NCBI GenBank assembly: GCA_946122785.1
Contig: CAMGYJ010000005.1
Span: 86,298,547 to 86,362,546 of the forward strand
Direction: 5' to 3'
Source: Linum tenue
Taxonomy: Eukaryota > Streptophyta > Magnoliopsida > Malpighiales > Linaceae
DNA: 64,000 bases
Positions 21,731-33,304 of the stretch are shown piece after piece. The stretch's first letter is position 1. Each line of letters opens with the position of its first letter. The translations under genes were made by a program, and so were the position numbers. The notes beneath the pieces were generated by a model, which searched no databases, was not told the origin of the DNA, and worked only from the letters and a program-made list of their open reading frames with translations.

Positions 21731-21804
21731 GGTTGGAACCCTTGAAAAAAAAAAGAGAAAAACAGAAAAACAAGAAAAAAGAAGAAAGGAAAGGGGTTCC
21801 AACC
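21731..21804 (+). repeat. Hairpin with A/G-only loop in T1
   Basis: GGTTGGAACCC and GGGGTTCCAACC form an 11 bp stem around about 50 bases of almost pure A and G. The duplicated copy is at 32,923-32,996. Confidence 0.7.
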
Positions 21805-22097
21805 ATCTTCAAGAAGGAAATCGAGCACCTTGAAAAATGTGAGTCCATGATCTTTCGTTTTTGAGAGTCTCTTCATCCACGATTCATTTGTCCTCTGTTC
21901 GCTATTTGCCATGATGCTGACTCGAGACTAGTACTCTCGCCGAAGAAGCTATGAGATGACTTGTGCGTCGGTTGACCTCGTAAGCTGCTAAATGATCTAG
22001 GAAGTCCTCTACCTACGATCGAGGTTGTTTGTTGCTATAGAGGTCTGGAGAGTTGCATTGGTTTGAGTAAGGTTTGCTTGGGGACAAGCAAACGGTT

Positions 22098-22110
22098 AAG
22101 TGTGGGGGAG
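22098..22110 (+). other. T1 3' polypurine tract
   Basis: AAGTGTGGGGGAG lies two bases before the right LTR, the expected primer for plus-strand synthesis. Confidence 0.8.
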
Positions 22111-22112
22111 TT

Positions 22113-23533
22113 TGATAGACCGTTAGTTACACATGTTTTTACCCCTGCTCTTACTCCGTTTGAGGTATTGATTCTCGTGTTTTAGGCCGATTTCACGCTA
22201 GGTTGTGCTTGTTTATGATATTTCAGGTCCTAGTACGTGAATGGAGGCTTGGGAGCGAGTTTGAGGTCGATTGGACGAGGATCGGACGCATGGCGAGGTT
22301 CTGAGGAAGTCGCACGGGCACACCCACAACCCGCACGGCCGTGCAAGTGACCAGTTTGGCCGTGCGGGATTGTGCGTGGGCACGCACGGGATTGTGCGTG
22401 GCCACGCACGGCCGTGCAAGTGACCAGTTTGGCCGTGCGGGATTGTGCGTGGGCACGCACGGGATTGTGCGTGGCCACGCACGGCCGTGCAAGGTGCAAT
22501 CCTGGCCGTGCGAGTTGGTTGAGGTTCGACTTATTGATACGCCGCGTTTTGGAGTGCACGGCCAGAATGGTGATGTGCACGGCCGTGCACCCTGGCCGTG
22601 CGAGTCGGGAATTGCTGTTTAAAACCCGATTTTCAGCCAAAGGAAGGGAGAGAGAGCTGGGTTTTGGATCCCAAACACCCAAGGGACGAACCCTAGAGAG
22701 AGAGAGAGCGACTTCGGAACATTCTTGGAGCTATTTTGGAGGATTTCTTCGCCATTGGAGCTCGGGAATCAAGCTTGGAGATGGAGATTGAAGATCTAGA
22801 TCAGATTTCTGCAGTCTCTCTCTTCTCTATGGAGTAACTTCCCTTCACTTAGGTTTTGAGGAACCCTAGCTATGTTTGTTTGATTGGATGATTGTATGAG
22901 TACTCTGACTTGATAATCTTGAGTTCATATTCAATCTATGCATGTTTTCACGATTCAATTCTGCTTTAGTCGAGATTATTGATTCTGCTTTGATCCTATG
23001 AGAGCGAATACCTGATTAGGTCAATAGAGCACCATAGATTGATAGTAGTGGATCGATTGCTTTAGTCGAGGGTTGATTCACTGCTTTGTATCGATTGAGA
23101 ACCTCATTCGATAGAGGGAGTCTAGTTCAGAACGCCTTGATCGATTGTTCTAGAGAAGGATACGTCCCTCTAGGCAATTGACTCAAGAGGGCCTTGTTCC
23201 TTTAGTCGAGACTCAAGGTCTAGTCAAGGATTCTCCGCATTGTGAATGAAAGTGAAACAAGTTAGAGATCATCAATCGTTAATCTGGCTAGTGGCTAGGG
23301 GGAATCATACCTAAGTGAGTTCCCAACCTGTAATTAGATTAACTTTAACTGTTGTTTGCTAGAGTAGTTTTAGTTCTTTCATCTTAATCTGTTTTGCTAG
23401 ATAATGAATTGAAGCTGAGTAATAGTAACTCTAGAGACCCGTGGATTCGATATTTACTACTTGTGCCACTATACTGCAGTCCCTTTCATTGGTTACACTT
23501 GGCCATTGTTAGGAGTTGTGTTTTAGCGAGTCA
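22113..23533 (+). repeat. T1 right LTR
   Basis: This 1421 bp copy has one more palindromic-word unit than the left LTR and only a few other differences. It is duplicated at 33,305-34,723. Confidence 0.92.
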
Positions 23534-24075
23534 ACAGCGCTAAAGGTTTCCAAAGCTTCTCCTCAAACCACATGCTCTATTCTATGAGCTAATCTTTCCA
23601 TACATCAAATGAAAAGAAAGGGTGAGAGAGGATCTCCCTAGAGAACTCCTCTGCTAGGTAGGATAGGCTCTGAAAGATGGCCATTCTGGTTGATTCTCAT
23701 TCTATTCTTTTCAACACAATCCATGATTCTATTGGTGAGAGAGCTGGATAGCCCCACTTCCCTCAAGGTGTCCCTAATGAAATCCCACAACATTCTATTA
23801 TGTGCCCCTTTTCAAAATCAATTTTGATCACCAGACCACCCTTCTTCCCCTCATTTTTTCTCAAAGAGTGGAGGGTTTCTTGGAGGAGGATGAAGTTGTC
23901 ATTAGATTGTCGCCCCTGAATGAACTCTCTCTAAGTGAGGGAATGGAGATTCGGCATAACTGGCTTCAAACGGTTGGTGATGGTCTTGGTGATTGCCTTG
24001 AGAGCGACATTGTTTAGGCAAATAGGTCTGAGTTGCATCAGCGATTCTAGTTGTTCTGTTTTAGAATTAGAACTA
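23534..24075 (-). pseudogene. LINE reverse transcriptase, upstream half (unit A)
   Basis: The minus strand gives RPICLNNVALKAITKTITNR, then QGRQSNDNFILLQETLHSL, GGLVIKIDFEK, QGDPLSPF-like and EEKLWKPLAL. This is the finger/palm part of a plant LINE RT with stops and frameshifts. It continues in order into 18,134-17,700, so T1 inserted just before the RT catalytic box. Confidence 0.8.
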
Positions 24076-24531
24076 TCATCGATGACATTGATGCATAGAT
24101 AGTAACTCGAGTTGGTGAAGGTATACGACATGTAAAGTAGGGTACTAAATCCCAACCCATAAAACACCCTAACTCACACTTTGAATTGGACAATTTTCTT
24201 GTTGGATTAAACAATGAAGAAAGGAAAAAACATAACTATGTTGCCTCAATAGTAGAAAATCCCATACATAACTAGCTAGTTTGATGCTCGATTCTGGCTA
24301 GTTTGATGCTCAATTCTTGATACTTAAACAAAACAATCGAAAACGAAGACAGCAAGTGCTTCAACTCCTCGACACAAACTAAGTATGTATCACCATTAAA
24401 TCAAATCTCCATACTATAGGAGCGAGGAACATCATCATCGCTCTGCCCTGGTTGCAGAGGCAACTATAATGGCTTATTGCGCAGAAAGGCATCCAGACAG
24501 TCAAACCTAGGGCCGAAACCCTGCCACCACT
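24076..24531. other. Unassigned DNA between LINE and gypsy remnant
   Basis: No coding homology was recognised. It contains a short direct repeat of CTAGTTTGATGCTC near 24,270-24,315. It may be degraded LINE or flanking sequence. Confidence 0.35.
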
Positions 24532-25399
24532 TGTAGCACCCATCAACATTTCACACAAAACATGTACCTACTACTTCAAATCATGCATAGTTTACAAACC
24601 ACGAAAACATTTAAACTTTTACAACCCTAATAATACAAGAGCCGTAGTTTCAAAAACTCAAACTCCAGTATGCATGGGTAGAGCTGGGCTCGACGATGGC
24701 AGATTTGCACAGAAAGAGTAAGCATAGAAACCATTGATGTCAAAAGGAAAGCAATAAGTTCTTCTCTCTTCATTATCGTGGACAGAAGTTGTACCGCAAA
24801 TTTCTATCTTTTCGACTCTCGCTTTTTGTCGACTTTTCTAAGGAGCCAAATATACTATTTTGCTCTCCTTTCATGGTTCCTAACCTTTAACAGATCTAGG
24901 AGTCTAATTGTATGAATTGAGATGGTGTTCTCGCGGTAAAATCGGTTTCTTTGAGGAATCGGTTTTCATTTTGTAGGTGGAGTTCCATATCTGAGTGTTG
25001 CTGACGATTTTTGGCTACCTACCGGGGATCATCTATGCGTTGTACGCGCTTGTGTTCATCAATCCGGGCGATGGAGGAATGTGGTATGTCATTGTTGGCA
25101 GCAGCGGGAGAGAAGAGAGAAGAATGGTAGATATGTGTTGGTGAGGAGGAAATGAGGAAAGGGGAGTGGAAAGGAAGAAAGGAGGGTTTGGATAGGATAG
25201 TCGGGTCAGTTAATATATGGGTTTAGTAAACAAGGCCGAGTTAGTTAATGGGCTAACATGGCGGGTCGAATTTTCCATTTAATTAGGTGACTCAGCATTT
25301 GTGTTAGCAACATAGTCAAAAAATTGATGGTGCTAATGGAGGCTAACGAAGACTAACGAAAGCAGTTTTGTCAGCACAAATGGCATTACCAGAAATTCA

Positions 25400-26859
25400 T
25401 AATATCCATACCTGGTGAGGAAGGCAATTTTGGGTATGGACTACTCTGCCACCTTTAATTGATGATACCCCGATCTCAAGTCAATTTTAGATAAGACTCT
25501 TCATCATTGGAGTTGATCAAACAAATCATTAATTCAAGGTACTGTTCCCTTCTCGGGTTTTTTTAATGCATTTCAACCCCATTATAAAAAATGGTAACAT
25601 ATATTTATTCTTTACGATCACCTTATTAAGCTTCTTATATGAGGTGACACACTGGGTCAAATAAAACCTTTTCAAGCAACTCTTGGAGCTGCTCTTTCAA
25701 CTCTTTAAGTTCCATAAGTGGCATTATATGTGAAGGAATTTAAATATGTGTAGTTCCCGGCAATAGCTCAATAATAAACTCAACTTCTCGGTTTAGTGGC
25801 AGCCTAGGTAAATCAGAAGAAAATACCCCATAATTCATTCACCACCTCCACATTCTCTGGCTTAAGGTCTGATTTGGCGTCCACCACATGAGCCAAATAA
25901 ACATCACACCCTTCCTTTATCAAACTTAGTACAGTGGAAGGCAAAATTAGGCACTTAGGCATTGCCTGCCAAATCCTTTTGAAAACTATATTGCCAGATT
26001 CAGGAATTTCAAATAGTACTTCTTTGGTATAACAATTCACCACTACTCTATGCCTACTCAACCAATCCATCCCTAATGACGTCGAACTCATCAAATCGGA
26101 GAAGCATTAGGTTAGTAGGTAATCCTAATTCTGATACCATAATCAGGCAATCCAAGTATACTTGACTAATCTCCATCGTATCCCCAACCAGAGTTTTCAC
26201 ATAAAAGTTTTCAGTTAAACATTTAGGTATTGCATGCAAATGTTGGGAAAATTCATGAGACATAAAGGAATGGGTTGCACGAGGACCAATTAAAACATTA
26301 GTAGGGGTATTATGAATATAAACCATACTCGTAACAACTTCAGGAGAGACATCTGCTTCACCTCTCATCATAACAAAGCACAAGGTCGATTAACTCCAAC
26401 CATAGAAGATGTATGCTTCCAATTTCTCTACCTTTGATCACACCCTTGATTTTCTTGAGCCTTGATCTCATTCAAGAGGATCCTATCTCGTATAGCAGCT
26501 GCTTTCAATTTACCATAGCTCTCCATATCAAATATGGATACCTTGTGCATGATATCCTCTCGGAGTCCCCATATACATACGACACTCTTGTCCTCCTCAT
26601 TCAGGACTAGTTCCGTTGCAAATGTGCTCAAACGATGAAAACGAGCCTCATTCTCACTCGCAGTCTGTCCTTCCTTCTGTTTTAGAGTAAAAAATTCTAC
26701 CTTTTTCTGCTCGTGGTATACCATCGGTATATATTGCTCTCTGGCATGATGTAGAAGAATATCCCATGACCGCTCAATCGTATTATCTTCTACACCAGGG
26801 ATTGTGAGCCACCAGTCATATGCATCAAATGGGGTAGTTGGCCTATACGACAACACCAT
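25400..26859 (-). pseudogene. Gypsy gag-protease-RT remnant (unit A)
   Basis: In order on the minus strand: a gag-like piece (FDAYDWWLTIPGVEDNTIER, LHHAREQYIPMVYHEQKKVE), a protease-like piece (GEADVSPEVVTSMVYI, then ATHSFMSHEF with the DTG position altered to GPR), a post-protease segment (GMDWLSRHRVVVNC), and RT debris up to the YGYYEFL region near 25,400. Frameshifts and stops separate all parts and RNase H and integrase are absent. Confidence 0.7.
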
Positions 26860-27795
26860 TTTAGGTTAAACTTGGCCTAGGATGGGGTACTTGTTGACAT
26901 GTTCTAACCATTGACAATAATCCGCACGGATGAATGCCATCACAAGATTTTCTTTTAAAAACATGAAAACCCTTGAAAATCATGCAGGATTCATTTTAAA
27001 ACCATGTGATATCCCATGGGATGATATCCCAGCTATGATATCACAAAATGTAACACTCATCAACATTTCACACAAAACATGTACTTACTAATTGAAATCA
27101 CACATAGTTTACAAACTGAAAGCATTTAAACTTCCACAACCCTTATATTACAACACCTGAAGTTTCAAAAACTCAAACTCTGGAATGCATGATTTTAGAG
27201 AAGATAAACTTATCTCAAAATGAAGTACACAGACATGTTGGAGTTCAAGTCCACCACCACCTCATCGCTATCCTTTTGAGTTTGTCCAGTCCTGGAGCAC
27301 CTACTTCTATTGCTTATGATCTAAGAGGAAAAATTTTAATGGGAGTGAGAGGTCACCTTAATGAGTAAATCACAATTACTATCTCATAATCCCTTGTTAA
27401 CTCTAGCATCAGAAAACATATACATTAACATTAGTGTACATTATTCACATTTTATCATTCATTACAACACACACACAATTACATAACACACATCATTATC
27501 ACATTTCGGCCTAGCCATGCACTCTCTTCGTCATCTTCTTTTCCTACCGCCTCCTCCTCCTCCACCTTATCCTTGATGCCTAGGCTCCTCCCCCTCCGCC
27601 GACCTAATGCATCGGTGAATGTTTCCCATAGTTCGAAAAATTAGCATGTAGTCATATATATATACAAAGTCCTTACTTAGGACTCATCTCATCATCACAT
27701 TTCAAACTCTTCCCAACACTCCGAGCGCATGACTAAGCCTTGATTTCATAATTCATAAATACAACACACATTCATGCACACACACAAGTATTCAA

Positions 27796-27930
27796 TTTGT
27801 ATTTCATCACATCCATCATCATCATTGTCAACATCACACTTATCATCGTTAATATCACCGTCGTCAACAACATCACACTCATCATCATCATCATCATCAA
27901 TATCACCGTCATCATTGAGGCTCTTCCTGC
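27796..27930. repeat. ATC-rich microsatellite (unit A)
   Basis: CATCATCATCAT runs with interruptions. The Asp-rich minus-strand ORF here is a translation of this microsatellite. Confidence 0.8.
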
Positions 27931-28318
27931 CTACTATGTAGTCAATCTCAAGCATATGAACAAACATGCATAGTCATCAATTTTCATTATCATATCTCAT
28001 CATCATTACTTTGATTCACAATTTCATGTTACACAATCAAACTCCCAACATCATCTCATTGTCATTCGATCTAATTATCTCATATTTGGGCCGCTTCATG
28101 ATCCAAATACCATGCATATATTAATTTCACTACTAGGTTAGAATTTACCGATCACACTCCAATTGGTGTTATTTGAAACCCATATTTAGGCTTGTGGAGA
28201 GTCATTTTATGTTCTTCATTGCCAATATATCGTCAAATATGCCCTTGATTCGTTCCTTGAATGAAATATTGGTATTCTAGAGTGTATAAGAAGATATGCA
28301 TGTTTTAGGTACAAAAAA

Positions 28319-30034
28319 GGGCTAATACCACTGGGAAACCCGAACTATTAACTTTGTGTCATTTGTGTCCTAAAGTATTCGATATGACATTTGTGTCCCA
28401 ACGTATTATAGTTGTGTGTCATTTATGTCCTGACAATTTTGTTGACCGTTATAGATAACGGTTGACCAAACGACCGTCACAGATTTGCTGACGTGGCAAA
28501 AAAGTTTGTTGCCATGTAGATGCCACATCATTAAATATTATTTTTTTGGTTCAACATTTAATTATTTTAAAAAATAACAAAAGCACAAAAAACTAAAAAG
28601 TAAAAGAAACCCTAAAATTATTGGTTTCTCCAGCTCTGTAAGCCGTCGCCGCCACCGGTGAAGACGACAGTTGGAGCAGTGGATCCCGTTGGTGGTGGAG
28701 AAACCAATTGGGCGAAGAGAGGGAGAGTGACGACGGAATCAGGAATCGCGTTGCTGGGTTCTCCACGACAGCAGCGCCTGGGAATCGCGTTACCAAACCG
28801 AAATCGAAATCAAGACAGATCTGGCATTTTCCCTCTAGGTAGTTTCAGTTGGGTTTCTGGGTACGATTGGAAAAAATGGGGGAGTTGGACGATCCATACC
28901 TAATATCTTGACACCGGCAGCGTTCGAAGCAAGAGTTGCAGCGAGGAGAAGAACAAAGTTAGGTTTCCTGTGGCAAGCTACAATTCGTACCCAGAAGCGA
29001 GGGTAGCGATGGTGTCGGCGGCGAGGAGAGGATCGCGATGGCCACGACGCGACGGCGGCGGCGGAGCGAGGGTCAAAATGGCTCAACGCGACGGCGGTGT
29101 CAAAGGTAAAACCGGCTTCTCTTTTCCTTGCATGCTAGATTTTTAAGGGGATTTTCGATTTTTGATCGGGTTCTGACCTAGCTTTTGGGTTTTGGTTTTG
29201 TGCGAGTGGAAGATCGGCCACGGCGGGGCACGACCGGAAGATGATATGGTCGGCGCCGTCGCCACTAGCATCTCTCGACGACGACACGGAAACCACGGAG
29301 ACAAGCGTAGAAAACAAACGGCGACGGCAGGAAGAAACGACGGAGGCGACACTCATCGGCCGAGGGGATGTTTTCGACGAGGTGGTTCTCCGTTCGTGTT
29401 TGTCTCTCCCTGCCAAAATATCAGATCTGTTTTTTTTTTTTATGAATTGATGCAAAAATCAGATCTGTTGCAGGTTGAACCACCTCCTTGTCGAATCCCA
29501 TCTTTAAAACCTCCAACTCAGCAGCGACATTGGGCGTAGAGGTAGAGTTGGCGGATGCGGCGGTGGCGGTCGCTGCGGGAAATCATTTGCTCCGCTCCTC
29601 CGCTGCGATTAATCCCCCCCTTCGGTTCTCTCTCTCTCGGGCTCCTTTCCAATACTCAACCTCAATCGCAGCCTCCTCTGGCGGCTATTTGGAACGACCA
29701 TCAAGCTCAGGCCACGCAGCAGCCGCCTCAGCAGCAACGAGTCCGACGGCTATGTGGCGGATGGAGTTGACGAGAGAAGAGGAAGAAGTTGGGAGCTTGG
29801 AGGAGATAGTTTTTTTATTTTTGTTATTATTTTTTATTTTTAGTTTATTCATATTTATGAAAAATATCCACGTCAGATGCCACATCAGCGCTGACTAGAC
29901 TTTCTGTTAAAACTAACGGTCAACGCCAGTAAACTCTAACGGAAAAATAGTTTAGGACACAAATGTCATATCAAATACTTTAGGACACAAATGACACAAA
30001 GTTAATAGTTCGGGTTTCCTATTGGTATTAGCCC
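28319..30034. mobile_element. Complete MULE with GC-rich cargo (unit A)
   Basis: Terminal inverted repeats of about 80 bp start GGGCTAATACCA and match with only a few differences. They are flanked by a perfect 9 bp direct repeat TACAAAAAA (28310-28318 and 30035-30043), the Mutator target size. No transposase is present. The interior from about 28,620 to 29,800 is much more GC-rich than its surroundings and contains exon-like stretches, as in Pack-MULEs that carry host gene pieces, but I could not name a source gene. Confidence 0.9.
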
Positions 30035-30043
30035 TACAAAAAA

Positions 30044-30590
30044 TATGCACAAGTATAGAGTTATTGATGAAAACAAAGAGATCACGGTGGAAGGCATGAA
30101 GATCACGACCGCGAAGTGAGGGCATGAAACAAGGATCGAAGATCATAGGCGGTATAGCGAGATCGCGTTCGCGAATTATGGAGCCCAAAGCGCAAACTTT
30201 AGGACCAGTCAAGGAGGAAGGTCTAGAAAGTCTCGATAGTCGACTCTTGGCCTCTGTTAGACCTGCCCGCGATAAAGTTCGCGGCCGCGACATCAAGGGT
30301 TGCGACCGCGATGTCAGCTCGCGAACCTAGCTACCAGCATAGAGTAAAAGGCAACCCCAAGATCGCGGCCTCAACCTCCAAAATCACGGTGGTGAACTTT
30401 GCCTGTCCGGTCATGAACTTACCCGAATCATGAAAATCTATAACTAGGGGGTTCCTCCCCCTACATAGGGAGAAGATTTCGATCAAAAACTTCTGGTTTT
30501 GAGAGAGAAGCTAAAGGAAGGAGAAGAGGAGAATGAGGAGAAGAAGGAAGGGTAGATGAATGATCTTAGGGTTTCTTAGTAGACATGGCG
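30044..30590 (+). repeat. LTR-like fragment with CGCG palindromes (unit A)
   Basis: The stretch holds repeated GATCGCG, TTCGCGAA and TCGCGGCCGCGA (30279-30290) words, then a purine-rich leader-like part (GAGAGAGAAGCTAAAGGAAG). This is the same style as the LTRs of T1 and T2. It ends abruptly where chromovirus sequence begins, near 30,590. No partner LTR was seen. Confidence 0.4.
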
Positions 30591-31328
30591 GTATAACACA
30601 TAAGGTATAACCTAGCTTATCTGGAACTAAGCGTAGCATATGTGCAAATGTATATGACATGAATGAGTGAGAGGAACCAGTATCGATCAAAGCATATAAT
30701 TGCTTGCCAAGGATATAAAGCATACCAGTCACAACTTCTGGTGCCACTTCTGCCTCACCTCGAGTCATTGCATAAACCCTCGGTGCTCCCTGTGCAAGTA
30801 TCTCATCTTCTTCTTATGCTCAGTATCCGCCAACCCATCTTCAAAGTAGAGTAATCGAACAAACTTGATGGTGTACTCAGTAACTGTCATATTCTCCTGC
30901 TTAAGGTTGGCGAATTCATTATTCTTTGCCCTGATAAAAGCTTCGGGAAGAAACTCTGTCTTAAAGGCCTTCAGGAACTCCTCCCAGGTGAACTGAACTC
31001 GTTCACCATTAACTCTAGAGACTGAGGACCACCAGCTCCTCGCGTACCCCTTTAGGAGAAAAACAACATATTGTACTTTTTCCTCTGGGGTTGCATAAAG
31101 ATACTCAAACACATCTTCCATCTCCCTCAACCACTCTACCACAGCATCCGGACTCACATCTCCTTTAAAGTCCCTACCACCCAAACTCTTCATCTTTGCA
31201 TAGTCTAATACTGGGGGTCTTTCATCAACCGCCCCTACTCCTCTCGACTGGTCAGTAGGAACATTATGACAACTTCCGTGCGAGCTACAAGGAAATATTG
31301 GCCTTAGATTGATCCACACAAAATTCAT
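30591..31328 (-). pseudogene. Truncated chromovirus gag and protease start (unit A)
   Basis: The gag domain ([47 protein letters not shown]) is followed by the protease [11 protein letters not shown] motif. It then breaks off into unrelated sequence near 30,590. It is almost identical to the complete element at 48.6-49.3 kb, including the same gag deletion. Confidence 0.85.
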
Positions 31329-31584
31329 TCTTCACCAAATCTCTCACTTGGTTAAACCAAAATTTTTCCAAAATAATTACTTGAAAACAAATAAGTTCAA
31401 AACTCAATTTTGAAAACCATGATGCAGGTAATTTCATCCAACATACAAATACACATAATCATGTCAAACTCAATTCCCAGTTTAAGTCATTATGGGGCAC
31501 TCCCCTCCTTAGGAGTGTTTAACCTCCGATAGGGTATAGTACGCCATAACAACAAAAAGAGGGAACCGGGCTCTGATACCAAAC

Positions 31585-31845
31585 TGTAACACCCTACCCT
31601 ATACGTATTACCTAATCATATTGTTCATACAATTGCAGTGGAAATAATCTCGGGTGTTACATTAATTATCAAAATTTACCCAAATAAAATTTCGACATGA
31701 ATTACTCGCGTAATGGGCTAACAGTTCTTCCATCTAATCCTGCAAAATAATTCATCTAAAATCCATGCATTCATAGACAAGCATATACACTCACTGCCAT
31801 ACGCATTGGCTTTTCATAGCCATAGTCACAGTTTCATGTTACACA
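31585..31845 (-). repeat. Chromovirus LTR truncated at duplication junction
   Basis: The first 261 bp (plus-strand order) of the LTR family seen in full at 42,776 and 49,570. It is preceded by the primer site GCTCTGATACCA and ends at the CACA junction. Confidence 0.9.
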
Positions 31846-32076
31846 TCGACATCGGTCCCTCTTGGTGGACGCGATGGTGGTAAATCGATGTTGTCATATC
31901 TGGTTTGGGGCAATGAGACGAGAGAAGAGAAGAAGAGGTCTCAAGGGTGGAGACTTCATCTGCATCAAGTGCACGAGCCTTCATCACCTGCCGCACCACA
32001 TGCTCGTGACTTGAGACTCCACCTCATCGACGAGAACCTCAACTTCAAGGAGGTTTTGGGGTGGACCGAAACTTAG
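31846..32076 (+). pseudogene. T1 ORF C-terminal fragment (unit B)
   Basis: The last 76 codons of the T1 acidic ORF, cut by the duplication breakpoint, are in frame up to the GWTET terminus. It has no start of its own apart from internal Met codons. Differences from unit A include one Met-to-Thr change in the VWGNE segment. Confidence 0.85.
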
Positions 32077-33304
32077 GAGCCATCGTCCGGCTCACGACGT
32101 GAAAGAAGCGCTTGTTGGGAGGCAACCCAACCAGTCGGTTTGCATTTCTTTCTCTATTTCTCCTCGATCGAGTCAGTTTTGTCATTTGATTTTAGAGTCA
32201 ATAACTCCACCTTTGTGAGATTTTGTGTGGTGTTTGTGTTCTGATTACTCTCTTCCTGGAATGCACCACCTGCCCCGTCCATCATCATTCACCCTTGATC
32301 TGGTAACTTCGTTCTACCCTCCTTATCTTTCCTCCATTGAGGACAATGTCGTGCTTAAGTGTGGGGGAATGTTCGATTATGTATGCGGGTGAGTGTTTAG
32401 CTGTTTGTGTGCTTGGAGCCTAGTCCACTGTCCAAATTTTTAAATTTGAGGGCTCCAAGTACGTGTTCCCTGCAAATTGCCTGCTCAGTATGCTTTGAAT
32501 TGACAGTCTCTGTAGTGATTTGCAACCTAGGGAGGTAGTGTAGCACTATGGAGGATGTTGATGCATTTAAGACGTCTCATTTCTTCTTCATAGTGTGTTG
32601 GTTGATTGAGTGAATTAGTGATCTTAGGACCCTTGAATTGTGTGGTGCTGTGGACTCTCTGCCTGTCATGGACTCTTGTATCATGTTTTGAAAATAACAG
32701 GTGCTCGAAAATGTGCTTTAAAATAACGTCTCCCGTGCGAATAGGGCGAAAGTGTGTAAGGGGAGACGGGAATCCGTTCCCAATTTCCACCTACTACCTC
32801 CAGCCCCCTTACATGTCTTTCCCCCGCACGAGGCTCGAGACAACTGCTCCTGGCATGGCCGGTAAGAGCCGGGCTCCCGCAAAACCTTTGCTAGGTGGGA
32901 GCCCCCGTTTTCTGCAAAAACAGGTTGGAACCCTTGAAAAAAAAAAGAGAAAAACAGAAAAACAAGAAAAAAGAAGAAAGGAAAGGGGTTCCAACCATCT
33001 TCAAGAAGGAAATCGAGCACCTTGAAAAATGTGAGTCCATGATCTTTCGTTTTTGAGAGTCTCTTCATCCACGATTCATTTGTCCTCTGTTCGCTATTTG
33101 CCATGATGCTGACTCGAGACTAGTACTCTCGCCGAAGAAGCTATGAGATGACTTGTGCGTCGGTTGACCTCGTAAGCTGCTAAATGATCTAGGAAGTCCT
33201 CTACCTACGATCGAGGTTGTTTGTTGCTATAGAGGTCTGGAGAGTTGCATTGGTTTGAGTAAGGTTTGCTTGGGGACAAGCAAACGGTTAAGTGTGGGGG
33301 AGTT

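Larger units (their letters stand above)
18140..23533 (+). mobile_element. T1: complete non-autonomous Ty3-type LTR element
   Basis: LTRs of about 1.4 kb start TGATAGACC and end GCGAGTCA. The 5 bp target repeat ACAGC is at 18135-18139 and 23534-23538. The primer site TGGCGCCGTTGCCGGGGA complements the 3' end of tRNA-Asp, as in Athila/Tat-like elements, and the polypurine tract is AAGTGTGGGGGAG before the right LTR. The interior (2.6 kb) has one 404-codon ORF and no protease, RT or integrase. The LTRs are nearly identical apart from one extra palindromic-word unit in the right copy, so the insertion is recent. It interrupts a LINE. Confidence 0.92.
24532..28309 (-). mobile_element. Decayed Ty3/gypsy element (unit A)
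   Basis: Related LTR starts occur at 24,532 (TGTAGCACCCATCAAC) and 27,049 (TGTAACACTCATCAAC) and stay similar for about 150 bp. Between them on the minus strand lie gag, protease and the start of RT. The sequence inside the right LTR start reads TGATATCATAGC on the minus strand, a decayed initiator-Met primer site. The LTR outer limits could not be fixed. A MULE sits at or in its right flank. Confidence 0.65.
20650..31841. repeat. Tandem segmental duplication, unit A
   Basis: This 11,192 bp unit runs from inside the T1 ORF to 261 bp into a chromovirus LTR and is followed head-to-tail by unit B. Only scattered single-base differences and a few 1-2 bp indels were seen between the units. At the junction (31,842-31,845) both breakpoints share only the 4 bases CACA. 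Confidence 0.9.

Noticed and set aside
27746..27967. Asp-rich small protein on the minus strand
   Set aside because: It is an ATC microsatellite read in one frame, and it recurs only through the segmental duplication.
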